DNA of 64,000 bases, taken from positions 124,001 to 188,000 of the forward strand of contig VRVR01000013.1 in assembly GCA_009859145.1 (NCBI GenBank). Reading direction: 5' to 3'. Position 1 is the stretch's first letter. Each line of letters opens with the position of its first letter. The notes beneath the pieces are model-generated. The model searched no databases and was not told where the DNA came from. It saw nothing but the letters and a program-made list of their open reading frames with translations. The stretch comes from Andalucia godoyi (lineage: Eukaryota > Discoba > Jakobea > Jakobida > Andaluciidae). The position numbers and the translations under genes were made by a program. Below, piece after piece: positions 39,239-49,272 of the stretch.

Positions 39239-42187
39239 ATGCAGTCATCACGCCCTTCCTCGGCAAAAAGTGGGTTGTCGAGTGCGCAACGAAATGGGAC
39301 TCCGCGTCCTTTAGAGTCATCTCGCAATGCGGATTCGACAACGGAAAGTGAAGACATGAAGCACCCGATTGAGCTCAAACATCCTCCTGTGAAATCCAAA
39401 ACCATACATTCCAACTTGGCTCATGGAGATATCATTACAATGACGGCACGTGTTCCCGTCAGATCTTCTCTCGCTGCTCATGATATTGTTGGTGGTGCTG
39501 AAACGGATTCCAACAGCAACAACTATGCTGCTTCCTCACCATCTCCATCTGCTCATAGCAAGAGCAACAAGACTTCGAACAACATTGATTCGTCGAGAAA
39601 AGGGAAATCCCCGTCCCGCTCCTCGAATGCCTCCAGAAAGAGCACTGCGCCCTTGAACAGGTCTGTACATGGAAGTGGGAATGATAATGGCAATGGTAAT
39701 GGGAAACAGCAGTATCTGATGACGCAGCCGACATCATCTAAAGCCTCCGAACGTGATCCGCGGTCATTCACTGTTTCTGCTGCTGAGTCGCACAAGTCTA
39801 TGTCAAGAACTCGTCTTCGGAAATCCGGTTCTATGGACATCGAAGCGAGCCAGGATATTGAAGCAATGTTGCAGAACGATGCACAACCATTCCGACAGAT
39901 TCCATTGTCTGAAATCGCAGCAACATTCGCAGAGAAGAAGGAAACGGACAGAAGAGCGCGAATGGCGGAGTACAGCAAACCTATTGCAGAAAAGTCAACC
40001 CGATATGCCAAGCTGTCCATCACGAAGCCAAAAGATGAGTTTGCACCCGATCGTGATTTAACCGATTCAGATCGAGCACGAATTCGGCGAGTGGACGCTC
40101 TCGTCCCCGAACTGCTTCATCAGCTAAATCCGGACAAGCAGATTGCGCTGCGATCGCCTATCAAGAAACGTAAGCCCGGAATTCTTGTACCGGATGCGCG
40201 CTTGCAAGGGTCCGCGGCAATCTCCACGGAATCTGCTGTGCCGACGTCGCGCAAGAGTCGCGACAGCCTTCTTGTCACCAGTATGGAACAGCAGGACAAG
40301 AGCTTCCTGACTGGACTGAACATGGAGGACGATGATGGGGACGATGACGATCCGTCCGACGCTCGTCATAACGAGCTGCTCAGACAGTTTGAAGCCCAGG
40401 AAAAGGACGATGACTTCGCGGACGAGGACTTGGAACACCAGCAAGCGATTCTGCAAGCATCTCAAAAGGGGCACTTCACTCCTAGACCTGTTGTTCAAGA
40501 AACGGTGCGAGAAATGGTCTCGAAACGACGCTCTGTGTTCCGATACAATCTCTCTGTTGAGCTCCGCAAACGTGAGATCTCGCGTCTGGACCAGCTGATG
40601 CGGGAAAAGGAGGCCCAGCTGAATGCGTTCGAAAAGCAGCTGACTGCAGATGAAAAGGCCTTCGATGACTATGTCGCCTCCTGCGAACAAGATCTCGTTT
40701 CGAAACTGGAGGCAACGGAACACGTCGTTACGGAAAACACGCATCTGATTTCCGAGCTGCGTGTCCTGAAACAGGAGATATCCAAATGCAAAAAGGACAA
40801 TTTTTCGCTGGATGAACAGTTGACCGAACTGCGAACGTACAAGCGATTCTTAAACAGTGCTGCTCCTCGCGAATGGCTGGAAACGGAAGCAATGTCCGCG
40901 AGAGCCCAAAAGGATCGAGATCGATCGCTTCGCGGCTTGAACAATGGAGCAGTGAGGTTCAGTGGAAACTCTCCTCGCTCGGATAGTTCTGGTCCTCGAT
41001 CCGAGAGCTCGATGGGCAACGCCCCTGGCCAGCGTGGAAGACCGTCTCTGAAACATTTTGCATCGGTTGCGATTCTTCCGATCAAGTTGGCGCGCTCTTT
41101 TACGAATGGAAAGCTAATCAGCACATATACTCCAACAGCAGGTGATGGTGGGAAGCGATTTGGGGCGAGTCCCGAACGGTCGCATACAGAAGCCAATTTG
41201 CGCCCATCGCCAACTTCCAATATTCCTCTCACACAGAAGAGGGCGCCAGCGCAGGGCGACGTCATTGACACTGTGGAGAGGCTCTACTTTACGAAACCAG
41301 AGCAGCTGATGCAAGCCCTCGCTTCCATGGAGGACGAGAACTTGTTTCTCATGCAGAATCTGGAGCTCTTGGAAGAACAGATTGACGACATGAAGCGAAC
41401 AAGGGCGTCAAAAATTGACCAGATGGAAACGCTCGCGACCCAGCTTCGGGAGGCTGAGACATCCCTTCAGGCCCGCGTAGCCGTTCATCATAATCACCTT
41501 GCCGCCATTGCACAAGCTAAAAAAACCGTATCAACGCAGAAAGCGGCCGCCAAGGAGCGATCATTGGAGCAAGTGTGCCAGGCGATCCTCCAAGTGTACA
41601 ATGAGCTTCATCACGAGTTCCGAGGGCACATCGGCGACCATGACACGGCTCAGCCTCTGACCATTTTGACACTCTTTGAAAAGATTCTTGACCGCTCGCT
41701 GGCCGACGTGGAGAATCTGCAGCTCGACGTCGTGCTGGCTCGCGAGCGCGAGCGCATGAAGCATCGTAGAGAAATTGCTCGGGAGCAGCAAGCGCAGCAG
41801 GAAAAGCAGCAGGCGCTGGAGCGTGCGACTCGAGCTCAGCAGCGTTTTGAACAAGTTGCAGCGAAAGCAAGCATGAAGAAGACGAAAAAGAAGATGGAGC
41901 GAACGTTCTTGCCGGGAAAAGAAACACGGCATCTGTCAGTCGACACTTCTTTGGAAACCCTTCCTCCACCGACCGTCACAACCCCGACAGCCAATGGGTC
42001 AATGACTGCAGGAGCTGATGCATTCTCAACAGCAGCAGCAACAGCAGCAACGTCACCCAAAAACATTCGAGCAGCATCAGCAGGACGACGAAGCCCAGGC
42101 GAATCCCATTCGCTGAAGAAGAGCGCGCCAAATTGGACTGCGTCTCTTGGTGTGCAATGGGACTCTGTCTCTGAGTTCTTTGCCTGA
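39239..42187 (+). CDS. CFAP100: CFAP100-like axonemal coiled-coil protein
   Basis: 982 residues from ATG 39239. The N-terminal ~260 residues are Ser/Asn-rich. The middle holds the DUF4200 coiled coil: KRRSVFRYNLSVELRKREI, then ELRTYKRFLNSAAPREWLE, closely matching CFAP100 (MIA2) and its YKxFL...P-EWL motif. Later, LYFTKPEQLMQALASMEDEN and LFLMQNLELLEEQIDD match the second conserved block of CFAP100. The C-terminus is Ala/Gln/Lys-rich. CFAP100 with CFAP73 ties inner dynein arm f to the axonemal microtubule and regulates ciliary beat. Its presence shows the organism has motile cilia at some stage. It is longer than human CFAP100 (611) because of low-complexity inserts. Confidence 0.85.
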   Translation: MQSSRPSSAKSGLSSAQRNGTPRPLESSRNADSTTESEDMKHPIELKHPPVKSKTIHSNLAHGDIITMTARVPVRSSLAAHDIVGGAETDSNSNNYAASSPSPSAHSKSNKTSNNIDSSRKGKSPSRSSNASRKSTAPLNRSVHGSGNDNGNGNGKQQYLMTQPTSSKASERDPRSFTVSAAESHKSMSRTRLRKSGSMDIEASQDIEAMLQNDAQPFRQIPLSEIAATFAEKKETDRRARMAEYSKPIAEKSTRYAKLSITKPKDEFAPDRDLTDSDRARIRRVDALVPELLHQLNPDKQIALRSPIKKRKPGILVPDARLQGSAAISTESAVPTSRKSRDSLLVTSMEQQDKSFLTGLNMEDDDGDDDDPSDARHNELLRQFEAQEKDDDFADEDLEHQQAILQASQKGHFTPRPVVQETVREMVSKRRSVFRYNLSVELRKREISRLDQLMREKEAQLNAFEKQLTADEKAFDDYVASCEQDLVSKLEATEHVVTENTHLISELRVLKQEISKCKKDNFSLDEQLTELRTYKRFLNSAAPREWLETEAMSARAQKDRDRSLRGLNNGAVRFSGNSPRSDSSGPRSESSMGNAPGQRGRPSLKHFASVAILPIKLARSFTNGKLISTYTPTAGDGGKRFGASPERSHTEANLRPSPTSNIPLTQKRAPAQGDVIDTVERLYFTKPEQLMQALASMEDENLFLMQNLELLEEQIDDMKRTRASKIDQMETLATQLREAETSLQARVAVHHNHLAAIAQAKKTVSTQKAAAKERSLEQVCQAILQVYNELHHEFRGHIGDHDTAQPLTILTLFEKILDRSLADVENLQLDVVLARERERMKHRREIAREQQAQQEKQQALERATRAQQRFEQVAAKASMKKTKKKMERTFLPGKETRHLSVDTSLETLPPPTVTTPTANGSMTAGADAFSTAAATAATSPKNIRAASAGRRSPGESHSLKKSAPNWTASLGVQWDSVSEFFA

Positions 42188-42296
42188 AGAGCGAAGACTC
42201 TGCAAGAATGAACAGTTCAGATGGTGGCGAAGACGGTGGGGATAGTGATGGAATAATGATAACAACAATGCTAGTAAACGAATGCGGGATGGAAAA

Positions 42297-42911
42297 TCAC
42301 TTCTTCGATGCAGGCTGTGCAAATCCAGGTGAGGAAATTGTTTTTGGGACTTTTGCTGCTCTTGCTGCGTTGTCGGTCGCTGCATTCTCCCCCTCGCGCT
42401 TCACTCCTCGCACCACGGTCTTCTTGCCTGTCGCTGCCAAGCCCGCAGGCCCCATGTGGCTGCCGAATGCTGATCCAGAGCCCAAGCCCGATCCAGAGCC
42501 AGAGACTGAGACTGAGCCTGAGCCTGAGCCTGAGCCTGTGTTTTGCGCAGCTGCTGCAGCAACATCCGAGGATCCTGCAGTTGGTTGGGGCAACTCGACT
42601 TTCCCGCTTGTTAACGGGTGTTTTTTCAGTGCTTTCAGCGGTTTCGAAAAGTCCCATTCCACACGAGACGGGTCAATCCGCATGCGAAGAGGCTCGTCGG
42701 GCACGGGATCCAGAGGCATGCCCTCAATCAATGGGAGAATCTGCGATTTTGCGATTCCAAAAGGCAGCGGTTTTTCTATTGCATAGGGATAAAGAGAATT
42801 CACGATGTGGAAGAATCCTGACGGCATGCTACCTGAGGGGTTCGACGCAGATTGGTACAGGCTCGTCAGCGCAGGAGTCGAATCAAACAAGGGCGGTCGC
42901 TTGGAATCCAT
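42297..42911 (-). CDS. Unknown Pro/Gly/Ser-rich protein
   Basis: 204 residues from ATG 42911. No family recognised. The N-terminal ~100 residues have some conserved-looking sequence (SGFFHIVNSLYPYAIEKPLP, QILPLIEGMPLDPVPDEPL). A Gly-Ser/Val-Ser repeat encoded by GAGCCT-type hexamers (about 42500-42540) follows, and the tail is basic (KKTVVRGVKREGE). This fits a nuclear protein with a disordered tail. It converges with the CFAP100-like gene, with 109 bp between stops. Confidence 0.5.
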   Translation of the reverse strand: MDSKRPPLFDSTPALTSLYQSASNPSGSMPSGFFHIVNSLYPYAIEKPLPFGIAKSQILPLIEGMPLDPVPDEPLRMRIDPSRVEWDFSKPLKALKKHPLTSGKVELPQPTAGSSDVAAAAAQNTGSGSGSGSVSVSGSGSGLGSGSAFGSHMGPAGLAATGKKTVVRGVKREGENAATDNAARAAKVPKTISSPGFAQPASKK

Positions 42912-43633
42912 CTCTGAGCGTTTTTGTTTGTTTGTCTTCTTTTAAAGAATGAAGAGGAATACAAGGTCCGTTTTTCTCTCTTCGATGTATACACCCAGAA
43001 GTGCACACAGACTATGGGAGGGGAGGAGAAAAACGAGAGCGAGTGGGAAAGAACAGAAGAACAACGCAGTACCAAAGAAAGCTGTGAAAATCAAAAATGC
43101 CTTCTTTTCCATAGCTGCTAGCTGGACTGCCCCACATGAGGAAGGAGGAAAAGGCAGCTACTCAATCTTCCTTGTCCCAAGCGGACGTCCCGAATGGCAT
43201 CAGATAGCTGTTTTGCACGCGTGAGGCTTTCTTGGCACCCCTTGGAATTTGAAGTCTGTTCAAGTACACACAGCGCCTCTTTCATTCTCTCTCTCCATTT
43301 CTCTCTCTCTCTCTCTCTGTCTCTGTCTGTATGATTTTCGCGATTGCGGGTTCACTTTGCAAAAAAAGAAACCCAGCAAAAAACACCCACACAAAACACA
43401 TAAATCTCTCTTTTCTGCTTTTATTTTCTCTCTCTCTTTTTCTTCTTCTGTAGTTTCCTATTTGCGAGATTTTAGGAGAATTCGCAAAGAATAAGAGGAG
43501 AAGAAGGAGAAGAAGGAGAAGAAGGAGAAGAAGGAGGAGGAGGAGGGGGCTCTTTGGATATTCACACACACACACACACACACAGACACAGACACAGACA
43601 GTCACGCATACAATCACACTATCACATACAACA
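42912..43633. promoter_or_regulatory. Divergent spacer, microsatellite-rich, with acceptor-like site
   Basis: 722 bp between two divergent genes. It contains TC runs (43283-43324), a GAA/GGA tract (43494-43550) and a CA run (43562-43582). A strong acceptor-like pyrimidine run ending TGTAG at about 43441-43453 hints at a 5' UTR intron of the carrier gene. The small frame 42949-43224 is unsupported. Confidence 0.5.
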
Positions 43634-44530
43634 ATGCCAAACGTATCGTCATCTGTGTTCGATAATGCGATTGCTGGTTCATTGGCGGGAGCAACGACTG
43701 CGGTGATCACGTGTCCTTTGGATGTGGTGAAAGCGCGAATGCAGGTCCAGATTCTTCAAAAGGGAATTTCTCCCAAGTACTCGGGAATCATTCGATCTGC
43801 GACGTTGATTGCACGAGAAGAAGGATTCCGGGGTCTGTACAAGGGTCTTTCGCCAACATTGATGGCACTTTCCCCCTCGTGGGCAGTGTATTTCACGACC
43901 TACGAATGGACAAAAAGACGTTTGCGAGAAGAATATAGATATTTGGATCAACACCAAAAAGTTGTGCATCTTCTTGCCTCTGTGTTTGCAGGATCCGTGA
44001 ATGCGATTGCGCTATCGCCAATATGGGTCGTTCGTACACGTCTGCAGCTGCAGACATCCAACAAGTACAAGTCGGTTCACGACTGCATCAGGAAGATATA
44101 TCGACATGAGGGATTGCGGTCGTTCTATGCTGGTCTGGCTCCATCGTTCTTCGGACTGATTCATGTGGGTGTCCAGTTCCCAGTATACGAATATTTCAAG
44201 GAGGAACTGCGCCGGAGAAGGAGAAGAGGCATCCATGATCCATTGCATCACGATTCAAAGCTCCCAATTCACGAAATAATCGGTGCGTCGGCGTTGTCAA
44301 AAATGATCGCGTCGATGGTGGCGTATCCACACGAGGTACTCAGAACGCGGATGCAGCATGCCGGTGCAAACTCAAAATCCATCGGATGCCTGGTTTCAAA
44401 AATGTTCAGGGAGGAGGGCCTAAAATCGTTCTATCGCGGAATGTCGGTGAATCTTGTGCGTGTCGTTCCTGCTGCTGCGATCACGTTTACCACGTTTGAG
44501 CTCGTAATGTCGATCTTGAATCCGGAATAG
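43634..44530 (+). CDS. Mitochondrial carrier, NAD/folate/pyrimidine-nucleotide type
   Basis: 298 residues from ATG 43634. Three tandem ~100-residue repeats each start with a PX[DE]XX[KR]X[KR] type motif: CPLDVVKARMQVQ, SPIWVVRTRLQLQ and YPHEVLRTRMQHA. The Trp in the second and the PHEVLRTR in the third are typical of the subgroup containing SLC25A32 (FAD/folate), SLC25A33/36/RIM2 (pyrimidine nucleotides) and Ndt1/2 (NAD). It spans the inner mitochondrial (or peroxisomal) membrane with six helices. Substrate cannot be fixed from sequence alone; NAD+ or FAD is most likely. Confidence 0.88.
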   Translation: MPNVSSSVFDNAIAGSLAGATTAVITCPLDVVKARMQVQILQKGISPKYSGIIRSATLIAREEGFRGLYKGLSPTLMALSPSWAVYFTTYEWTKRRLREEYRYLDQHQKVVHLLASVFAGSVNAIALSPIWVVRTRLQLQTSNKYKSVHDCIRKIYRHEGLRSFYAGLAPSFFGLIHVGVQFPVYEYFKEELRRRRRRGIHDPLHHDSKLPIHEIIGASALSKMIASMVAYPHEVLRTRMQHAGANSKSIGCLVSKMFREEGLKSFYRGMSVNLVRVVPAAAITFTTFELVMSILNPE

Positions 44531-44664
44531 CTCAGACTTAACAGGGGTTCCCGTTCTTGCTTTGTTGTGGTGATGGTCGTCGGTCCTGATTTGTTTTGTT
44601 TTGTACATAAGTTTCTGGAATTTGATCGCCGAGACAGCCGGGTTCAGTTGCGCAAACCGCAGTC

Positions 44665-47562
44665 TCACTCTTGCGAAGGATTCTCGGTGAGTGCATCCAC
44701 GATGCTGGAGCCCTCCATAAAAGTTGCTCTTGGTCTTGGCTTCGCGGATTCTTCGAGGATGCGTTGGAGATGCACAATGTCGTTGCTGTGTTTTGCCCTT
44801 TGGATTTCCTCTAAACACGACCGTATCTCAGCGGCTGACCACCGGCTGAAGTCGACGTTCCCCGTTTCATGGACATGCTTCCGCTCTTCCGCCTCGCGTT
44901 TGAACGTTTCAATCATTGTCATCGTGTGCATTTGATCTTTGTCTCCTTTCTGTTTCAGATCCCGTCGGAATTCTTTGGCTACTTCGACAATGGCGGGCGG
45001 GTATCCACAGTGCTGGGCAAGTTGGATGCCGTAGTCTTCTGCACATTCCCCAGTATCTGAGACCCTGTATGAGTGCTGCAGTCGGGAGACGCTACCCTCG
45101 GCAATAGACTCCGTGTGGAGATGCAAGAGCTTGCATTCCGAATACACAGCTGCCAACTGTCTGATTTTTGCATAGTGCGTGACAAAAAGCGTAAAGGCAT
45201 TCATGGACATTAAATGCTCGCACACTGACCATGCTATACTTTCTCCATCTGCGTGGCTTGTGCCGCGGCCCAGTTCATCCATGATTACCAAGCTGTGAGA
45301 GGTGGCGGCATGCATAATGTTTGCAACTTCGCGCATTTCGACCATAAAGGTGGACGCATTTGAAAGGATATCGTCGTCTGCGCCAGCCCGCACGAAAATC
45401 CGGTCGAAAACCCGCATGGACGCAACCGCTGCGGGTACAAACGATCCAATGTGCGCCATGATCACGAGAAGTGCTGTTTGCTTAACATACACCGATTTTC
45501 CGGCCATGTTTGCCCCCACAACGAGCTGCAGCGGCTGCTGAAATGTCATAAGCGTGTCGTTGGGGACAGTTCCGGAAGCCAACTTGTCCAGAATGGGATG
45601 CCGCCCTCTCACCAGCCCCAGAGGGGCCTCGATCTCATCGACCATCTCTGGGCAACTGTACATGTCTGACACTTTGGCAACTTCGGCAAAGGACGCAATC
45701 ATGTCCAGCAATGCGAGACCGTCTCCCAGTTCGAAGAGTTTTGGGATTTTGGATCGAACGTCGCTCGCGGTTTCTTCGAGCACGCTGCACGTGATGATGA
45801 TGATTTCCGACAAGATTTCTCGAAGTCGCTCATTCAGAGACATCACTTCCTCCGTTGTGCACTCCATCCGATTACTGTGGATGACCTGTTGCAAGAAAAC
45901 ATTTCGCGACAGTCCTGGAATGGAAGACCTGTTTGGTAATGTGGACATACTGATCCGTGAAGAAGAAGACGAAGCTGCATAGGACGATGAAACTGTGTCA
46001 TCGTCGGTGTCGACATCATCCCCCCGGGGGCTTCCCAGCGTTGACGACGAAGCAGCAGCAGACAACGAAGCAGAAGAAAAACTCGCATCTCGAGGTCGCT
46101 TCTCTCGTTGATTTCCGGCCGACTTTCCTCGAGAAGAAAAACTGAGCTGGAGAAAGTATCCGCGCTGAGTTGAAAAGGACAGTTTCAGACTCGGGATGTT
46201 GTACTCCACCCGATACTTGTCCCCCAAAGACAGGATTTCTTCTGTGATATCACTGTACTGTTGCCGGGCAATATCGAGCAAAGGATTGATGCCCTGCTTG
46301 ACAGCAAAGATCTGTGAGACCTGTGTCGCCAGCGAGCCTTTTCCAAACGACTGCTTTCCTCCAACTAAAGAGACGTCCTCCTCCAGAATCGTGTCAAGGT
46401 TGGCTCGAAGTGTTGCTAGCGTGTCATCGTTGCACATCTCTCCAATACTTCGCAGCAGCGGCGAGTCCGAACAGCAGGAGAGTTCGTCTGCAATGTCTGG
46501 TAGCGTGCGCAGCCCTTTGTGTACCTGCATGATGGCGGAAATAATATTTTGCAAATGGGATCTAAAAGGATTGAGATTCGACGAGACCATCGCGTCGCTA
46601 TGTTGCCACCTTTTTGGGGCAGATGCCGCTGACGCTGCCAACTGGCCACACAGGAATCCGAAATCTGGGATGCTTCGCAGTGCTTCCTGGACCCGAAGGT
46701 GCACATCATCCCGATTGACGAGCTCCGCAACTGCTTTCAAACGGCCACGAATTGCCCCCGTTTCGCGAAGCGGCTGCAGTATCGTTGTTCTAATCAAACG
46801 AGCGCCCATGGGAGTCTTTGATCGATTGAGAACTGCGAACAGTGTGTTTCTGTCCGATCCATCCGACATATTCTGCACGAGCTCCAGCGAGCGGGAAGTC
46901 GGAGCGTCTATCACCATGAACGAATCCAGACTCCTGAATGAAAATCGGATTGTCTTCGGAAGCAGCACAACATTTCGGCATGTTTCGGCATATCGCAAAA
47001 CAGCACAAGCAGCAGACAATGCAAGAAATCGATTTTCCAAGTCGACATCCACCACATTTCTGTCCTCGGCAAGCACTCGATCCCTCAAGATTGCGTATCC
47101 AACAGAGGAATCAAACATTTTGCGAGGCATGGATTTGATTTGCGACTTTGGATAAGCCTCCTGGACAGAGTTCCATATCTTTGACGATGCATCTCCTTGG
47201 ACCGAAGAAGGCAGTACGATCTCCGATGGATCGGCTACATTCAGGACTGTCACGGCGTTCCATCGCGTCGGAGAATCCAAAAACTGATAGACTGTCAGCG
47301 TTAGAGAGTGGACTTCAAAGGAAGCAAGACCCACCTCATTTGACTTGGATTCCAGAGCCGAGCAAATGACAAGCGGTTTGCTTTTGGATGTTGCGTCCGA
47401 AAAGGAGACTGCAGAGGTCGCGGTACGAATGGACCCCGGAGTCGTCCTTGCTTTCGCAGACTGGCCCACGGTGGCCGGTGTTCTACTGGGATTGTGGTAC
47501 GACCTGCGAATCTGCAGTGCTTCGGCAGGCTTTGGTCTCGGTGTAACGAAGTCGGAGTTCAT
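44665..47562 (-). CDS. MSH4: Meiotic MutS homologue MSH4
   Basis: 965 residues from ATG 47562 (the frame extends upstream without ATG). It lacks the mismatch-binding domain I of MSH2/3/6, as expected of MSH4/5. The lever/core has ALRYAETCRNVVLLP and RFSFRSLDSFMVIDAPTSRS, MSH4-like. The ATPase has Walker A GANMAGKSVYVKQ (Pro and final Thr of the usual GPNMxGKST replaced), STFMVEMREVANIM and Walker B IMDELGRGTSHADG. The clamp region carries a ~90-residue Ser-rich insert absent from relatives. MSH4-MSH5 stabilises crossover intermediates in meiosis, so a sexual cycle is implied. Confidence 0.9.
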   Translation of the reverse strand: MNSDFVTPRPKPAEALQIRRSYHNPSRTPATVGQSAKARTTPGSIRTATSAVSFSDATSKSKPLVICSALESKSNEVGLASFEVHSLTLTVYQFLDSPTRWNAVTVLNVADPSEIVLPSSVQGDASSKIWNSVQEAYPKSQIKSMPRKMFDSSVGYAILRDRVLAEDRNVVDVDLENRFLALSAACAVLRYAETCRNVVLLPKTIRFSFRSLDSFMVIDAPTSRSLELVQNMSDGSDRNTLFAVLNRSKTPMGARLIRTTILQPLRETGAIRGRLKAVAELVNRDDVHLRVQEALRSIPDFGFLCGQLAASAASAPKRWQHSDAMVSSNLNPFRSHLQNIISAIMQVHKGLRTLPDIADELSCCSDSPLLRSIGEMCNDDTLATLRANLDTILEEDVSLVGGKQSFGKGSLATQVSQIFAVKQGINPLLDIARQQYSDITEEILSLGDKYRVEYNIPSLKLSFSTQRGYFLQLSFSSRGKSAGNQREKRPRDASFSSASLSAAASSSTLGSPRGDDVDTDDDTVSSSYAASSSSSRISMSTLPNRSSIPGLSRNVFLQQVIHSNRMECTTEEVMSLNERLREILSEIIIITCSVLEETASDVRSKIPKLFELGDGLALLDMIASFAEVAKVSDMYSCPEMVDEIEAPLGLVRGRHPILDKLASGTVPNDTLMTFQQPLQLVVGANMAGKSVYVKQTALLVIMAHIGSFVPAAVASMRVFDRIFVRAGADDDILSNASTFMVEMREVANIMHAATSHSLVIMDELGRGTSHADGESIAWSVCEHLMSMNAFTLFVTHYAKIRQLAAVYSECKLLHLHTESIAEGSVSRLQHSYRVSDTGECAEDYGIQLAQHCGYPPAIVEVAKEFRRDLKQKGDKDQMHTMTMIETFKREAEERKHVHETGNVDFSRWSAAEIRSCLEEIQRAKHSNDIVHLQRILEESAKPRPRATFMEGSSIVDALTENPSQE

Positions 47563-48027
47563 GTTGGCGGCGGCAAAGCAGTTTCCCAAAAACAAGCTCA
47601 GAACAGCACGTACGTGAGAAGGAAAATGAAGATTGTGTGTATAAGAGAGGAAGGGAGAGACAGAAAGAGAGAGAGAGAGACAGAGGAAAACAAGTCTGTT
47701 TTATTGTTTTGATTTCTGTTGTTGCAAATTATTTTTTTTTAATTTGTGCGCGGAGACACGACTTTCCGCAAAATCATGACAGATGAGTCTGGATGAGTCG
47801 AGAGTCAGTTGATGACGTCCACGTCACAGCACTGACAAATTTCTCAAAATGCCACGTGTCAGAGCATGACACGCAGGGGATGCATGATGCACAAACCCCT
47901 CTGATTGCTTCTGTCCCAACTCTTTCTCTTTCTTCTGCTTCTCTTCTCTCCCTCGTTGTCGTACTTCTTTTCGCCTTTCTTGCTTATTATATCCAACAGC
48001 TATTTGAGGTAACGGTTCGCCATTAGA
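47563..48027. promoter_or_regulatory. Bidirectional promoter MSH4 / calreticulin
   Basis: 465 bp between the divergent starts of MSH4 and calreticulin. It contains GA-rich sequence near 47650-47690 and CCACGT motifs (next entry). Confidence 0.65.
47813..47861 (+). promoter_or_regulatory. UPRE-like and CACGTG motifs upstream of calreticulin
   Basis: CCACGTCA at 47819-47826 is the exact complement of TGACGTGG, the unfolded-protein-response element bound by XBP1-type bZIP factors. It overlaps TGACGTCC at 47813-47820. A second site CCACGTGTCA lies at 47852-47861. They are 167-215 bp upstream of the calreticulin ATG, a known UPR target in other eukaryotes. Confidence 0.55.
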
Positions 48028-49272
48028 ATGTCGAAGCTTACTTGTCTGTTTGTGGTGCTTGGCCTCGTAGCCGCAGCACACGCAAACTCCTACTTTACAG
48101 AGAATTTCGACGACAGCTGGACTTCTCGCTGGACGTACTCCAAGCACAAGGAGGCAGAGGGCACAGCTGGAAAGTTCAAGCACACTGCTGGAAAGTGGTT
48201 TGGCGGTAAGGAGTCTGATGCAAAGGGCATCCAGACTTCGCAGGATGCTCGTTTCTACCAGATTTCTGCACCCTTCACCAACAACGGTGTGTATTCCAAT
48301 GAAGGAAAGGACTTTGTTCTCCAGTTCACTGTCAAGCACGAGCAGAGCTTGGACTGTGGTGGTGGATACATCAAGGTTTTGCCCAAGGGTCTTGACCAGA
48401 CCAAGTTCAACGGTGATTCGGACTACAACATCATGTTCGGACCGGACATCTGCGGATCGACCACTCGCCGTATCCACCTGATCTTCAACTACAAGGGAAC
48501 CAATCTTTTGTGGAAGAAGGATGTTCGCTGCGAGACGGACCAGCTTTCACATGTCTACACATTGATTGTCCATCCAGATAACACTTATAAGGTTCTCGTT
48601 GACAACCAGGAGCGTGCTGCCGGTTCGTTGTATGAAGACTGGGACTTTTTGCCCGCCAAGCAGATCGATGACCTTTCCGTCAGCAAGCCCGAAGATTGGG
48701 ACGAGCGTGAGGAAATTGCAGATCCCGCGGACCACAAGCCTGAGGGCTGGGACAACACTCCTGCAACCATTGAGGATCCGAACGCATCCAAGCCTGCAGA
48801 CTGGGATGATGAGGAAGATGGTGAATGGAAGGCACCCCGTATCCCGAACCCCGAGTACAAGGGGGAGTGGAAGGCCCGCATGATCAAGAACCCCGCATAC
48901 AAGGGCAAGTGGTCTCCACCCAAGATCGACAACCCCGAGTTCAAGGATGACCCCACGATCTATGTTCAGAAGGATATGGCCTTTGTTGGATTTGAAATCT
49001 GGCAAGTGAAGGCTGGAACCATCTTTGATGCCATCTACGTCGGGGACTCTGTTGAGGAGGCCAAGGCGCTAGCGGAGAAGTCCATCGAGACCTTCAAGGA
49101 GGAGAAGAACGTCTTTGACAAGGTTGAGGAGCAGCGCCGTGCAAAGGAGGAGGAGGAGCGGAAAAAGCTCGAGGAAGAGCGCAAGAAGCGGGAAGAGGAG
49201 GATAAGAAGAAGAAGGAAGCCGAGAAGGCTGACGATGACGAGGAGGAGGAGGAATTCAAGGACGAACTCTAA
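48028..49272 (+). CDS. CALR: Calreticulin (ER lectin chaperone)
   Basis: 414 residues from ATG 48028. A signal peptide (LFVVLGLVAAAHANS) leads the globular lectin domain with DCGGGYIKVLPKGLD and MFGPDICGSTTRRIHLIFNY, the calreticulin family signatures. The P-domain shows three repeats of the P-x-x-I-x-DP-x-x-KPxDWD type, then three of the GEWKAPRIPNPEYKG type. The C-terminus is Lys/Glu/Asp-rich for calcium binding and ends KDEL for ER retention. It folds N-glycoproteins and buffers calcium in the ER lumen. C-ending codon bias (AAG, AAC, TTC) suggests high expression. Confidence 0.97.
   Translation: MSKLTCLFVVLGLVAAAHANSYFTENFDDSWTSRWTYSKHKEAEGTAGKFKHTAGKWFGGKESDAKGIQTSQDARFYQISAPFTNNGVYSNEGKDFVLQFTVKHEQSLDCGGGYIKVLPKGLDQTKFNGDSDYNIMFGPDICGSTTRRIHLIFNYKGTNLLWKKDVRCETDQLSHVYTLIVHPDNTYKVLVDNQERAAGSLYEDWDFLPAKQIDDLSVSKPEDWDEREEIADPADHKPEGWDNTPATIEDPNASKPADWDDEEDGEWKAPRIPNPEYKGEWKARMIKNPAYKGKWSPPKIDNPEFKDDPTIYVQKDMAFVGFEIWQVKAGTIFDAIYVGDSVEEAKALAEKSIETFKEEKNVFDKVEEQRRAKEEEERKKLEEERKKREEEDKKKKEAEKADDDEEEEEFKDEL

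Noticed and set aside
42949-43224. 91-codon plus-strand frame ending GRPEWHQIAVLHA
   Set aside because: Starts inside the divergent spacer, no known domain, no supporting context; could be part of a 5' leader.
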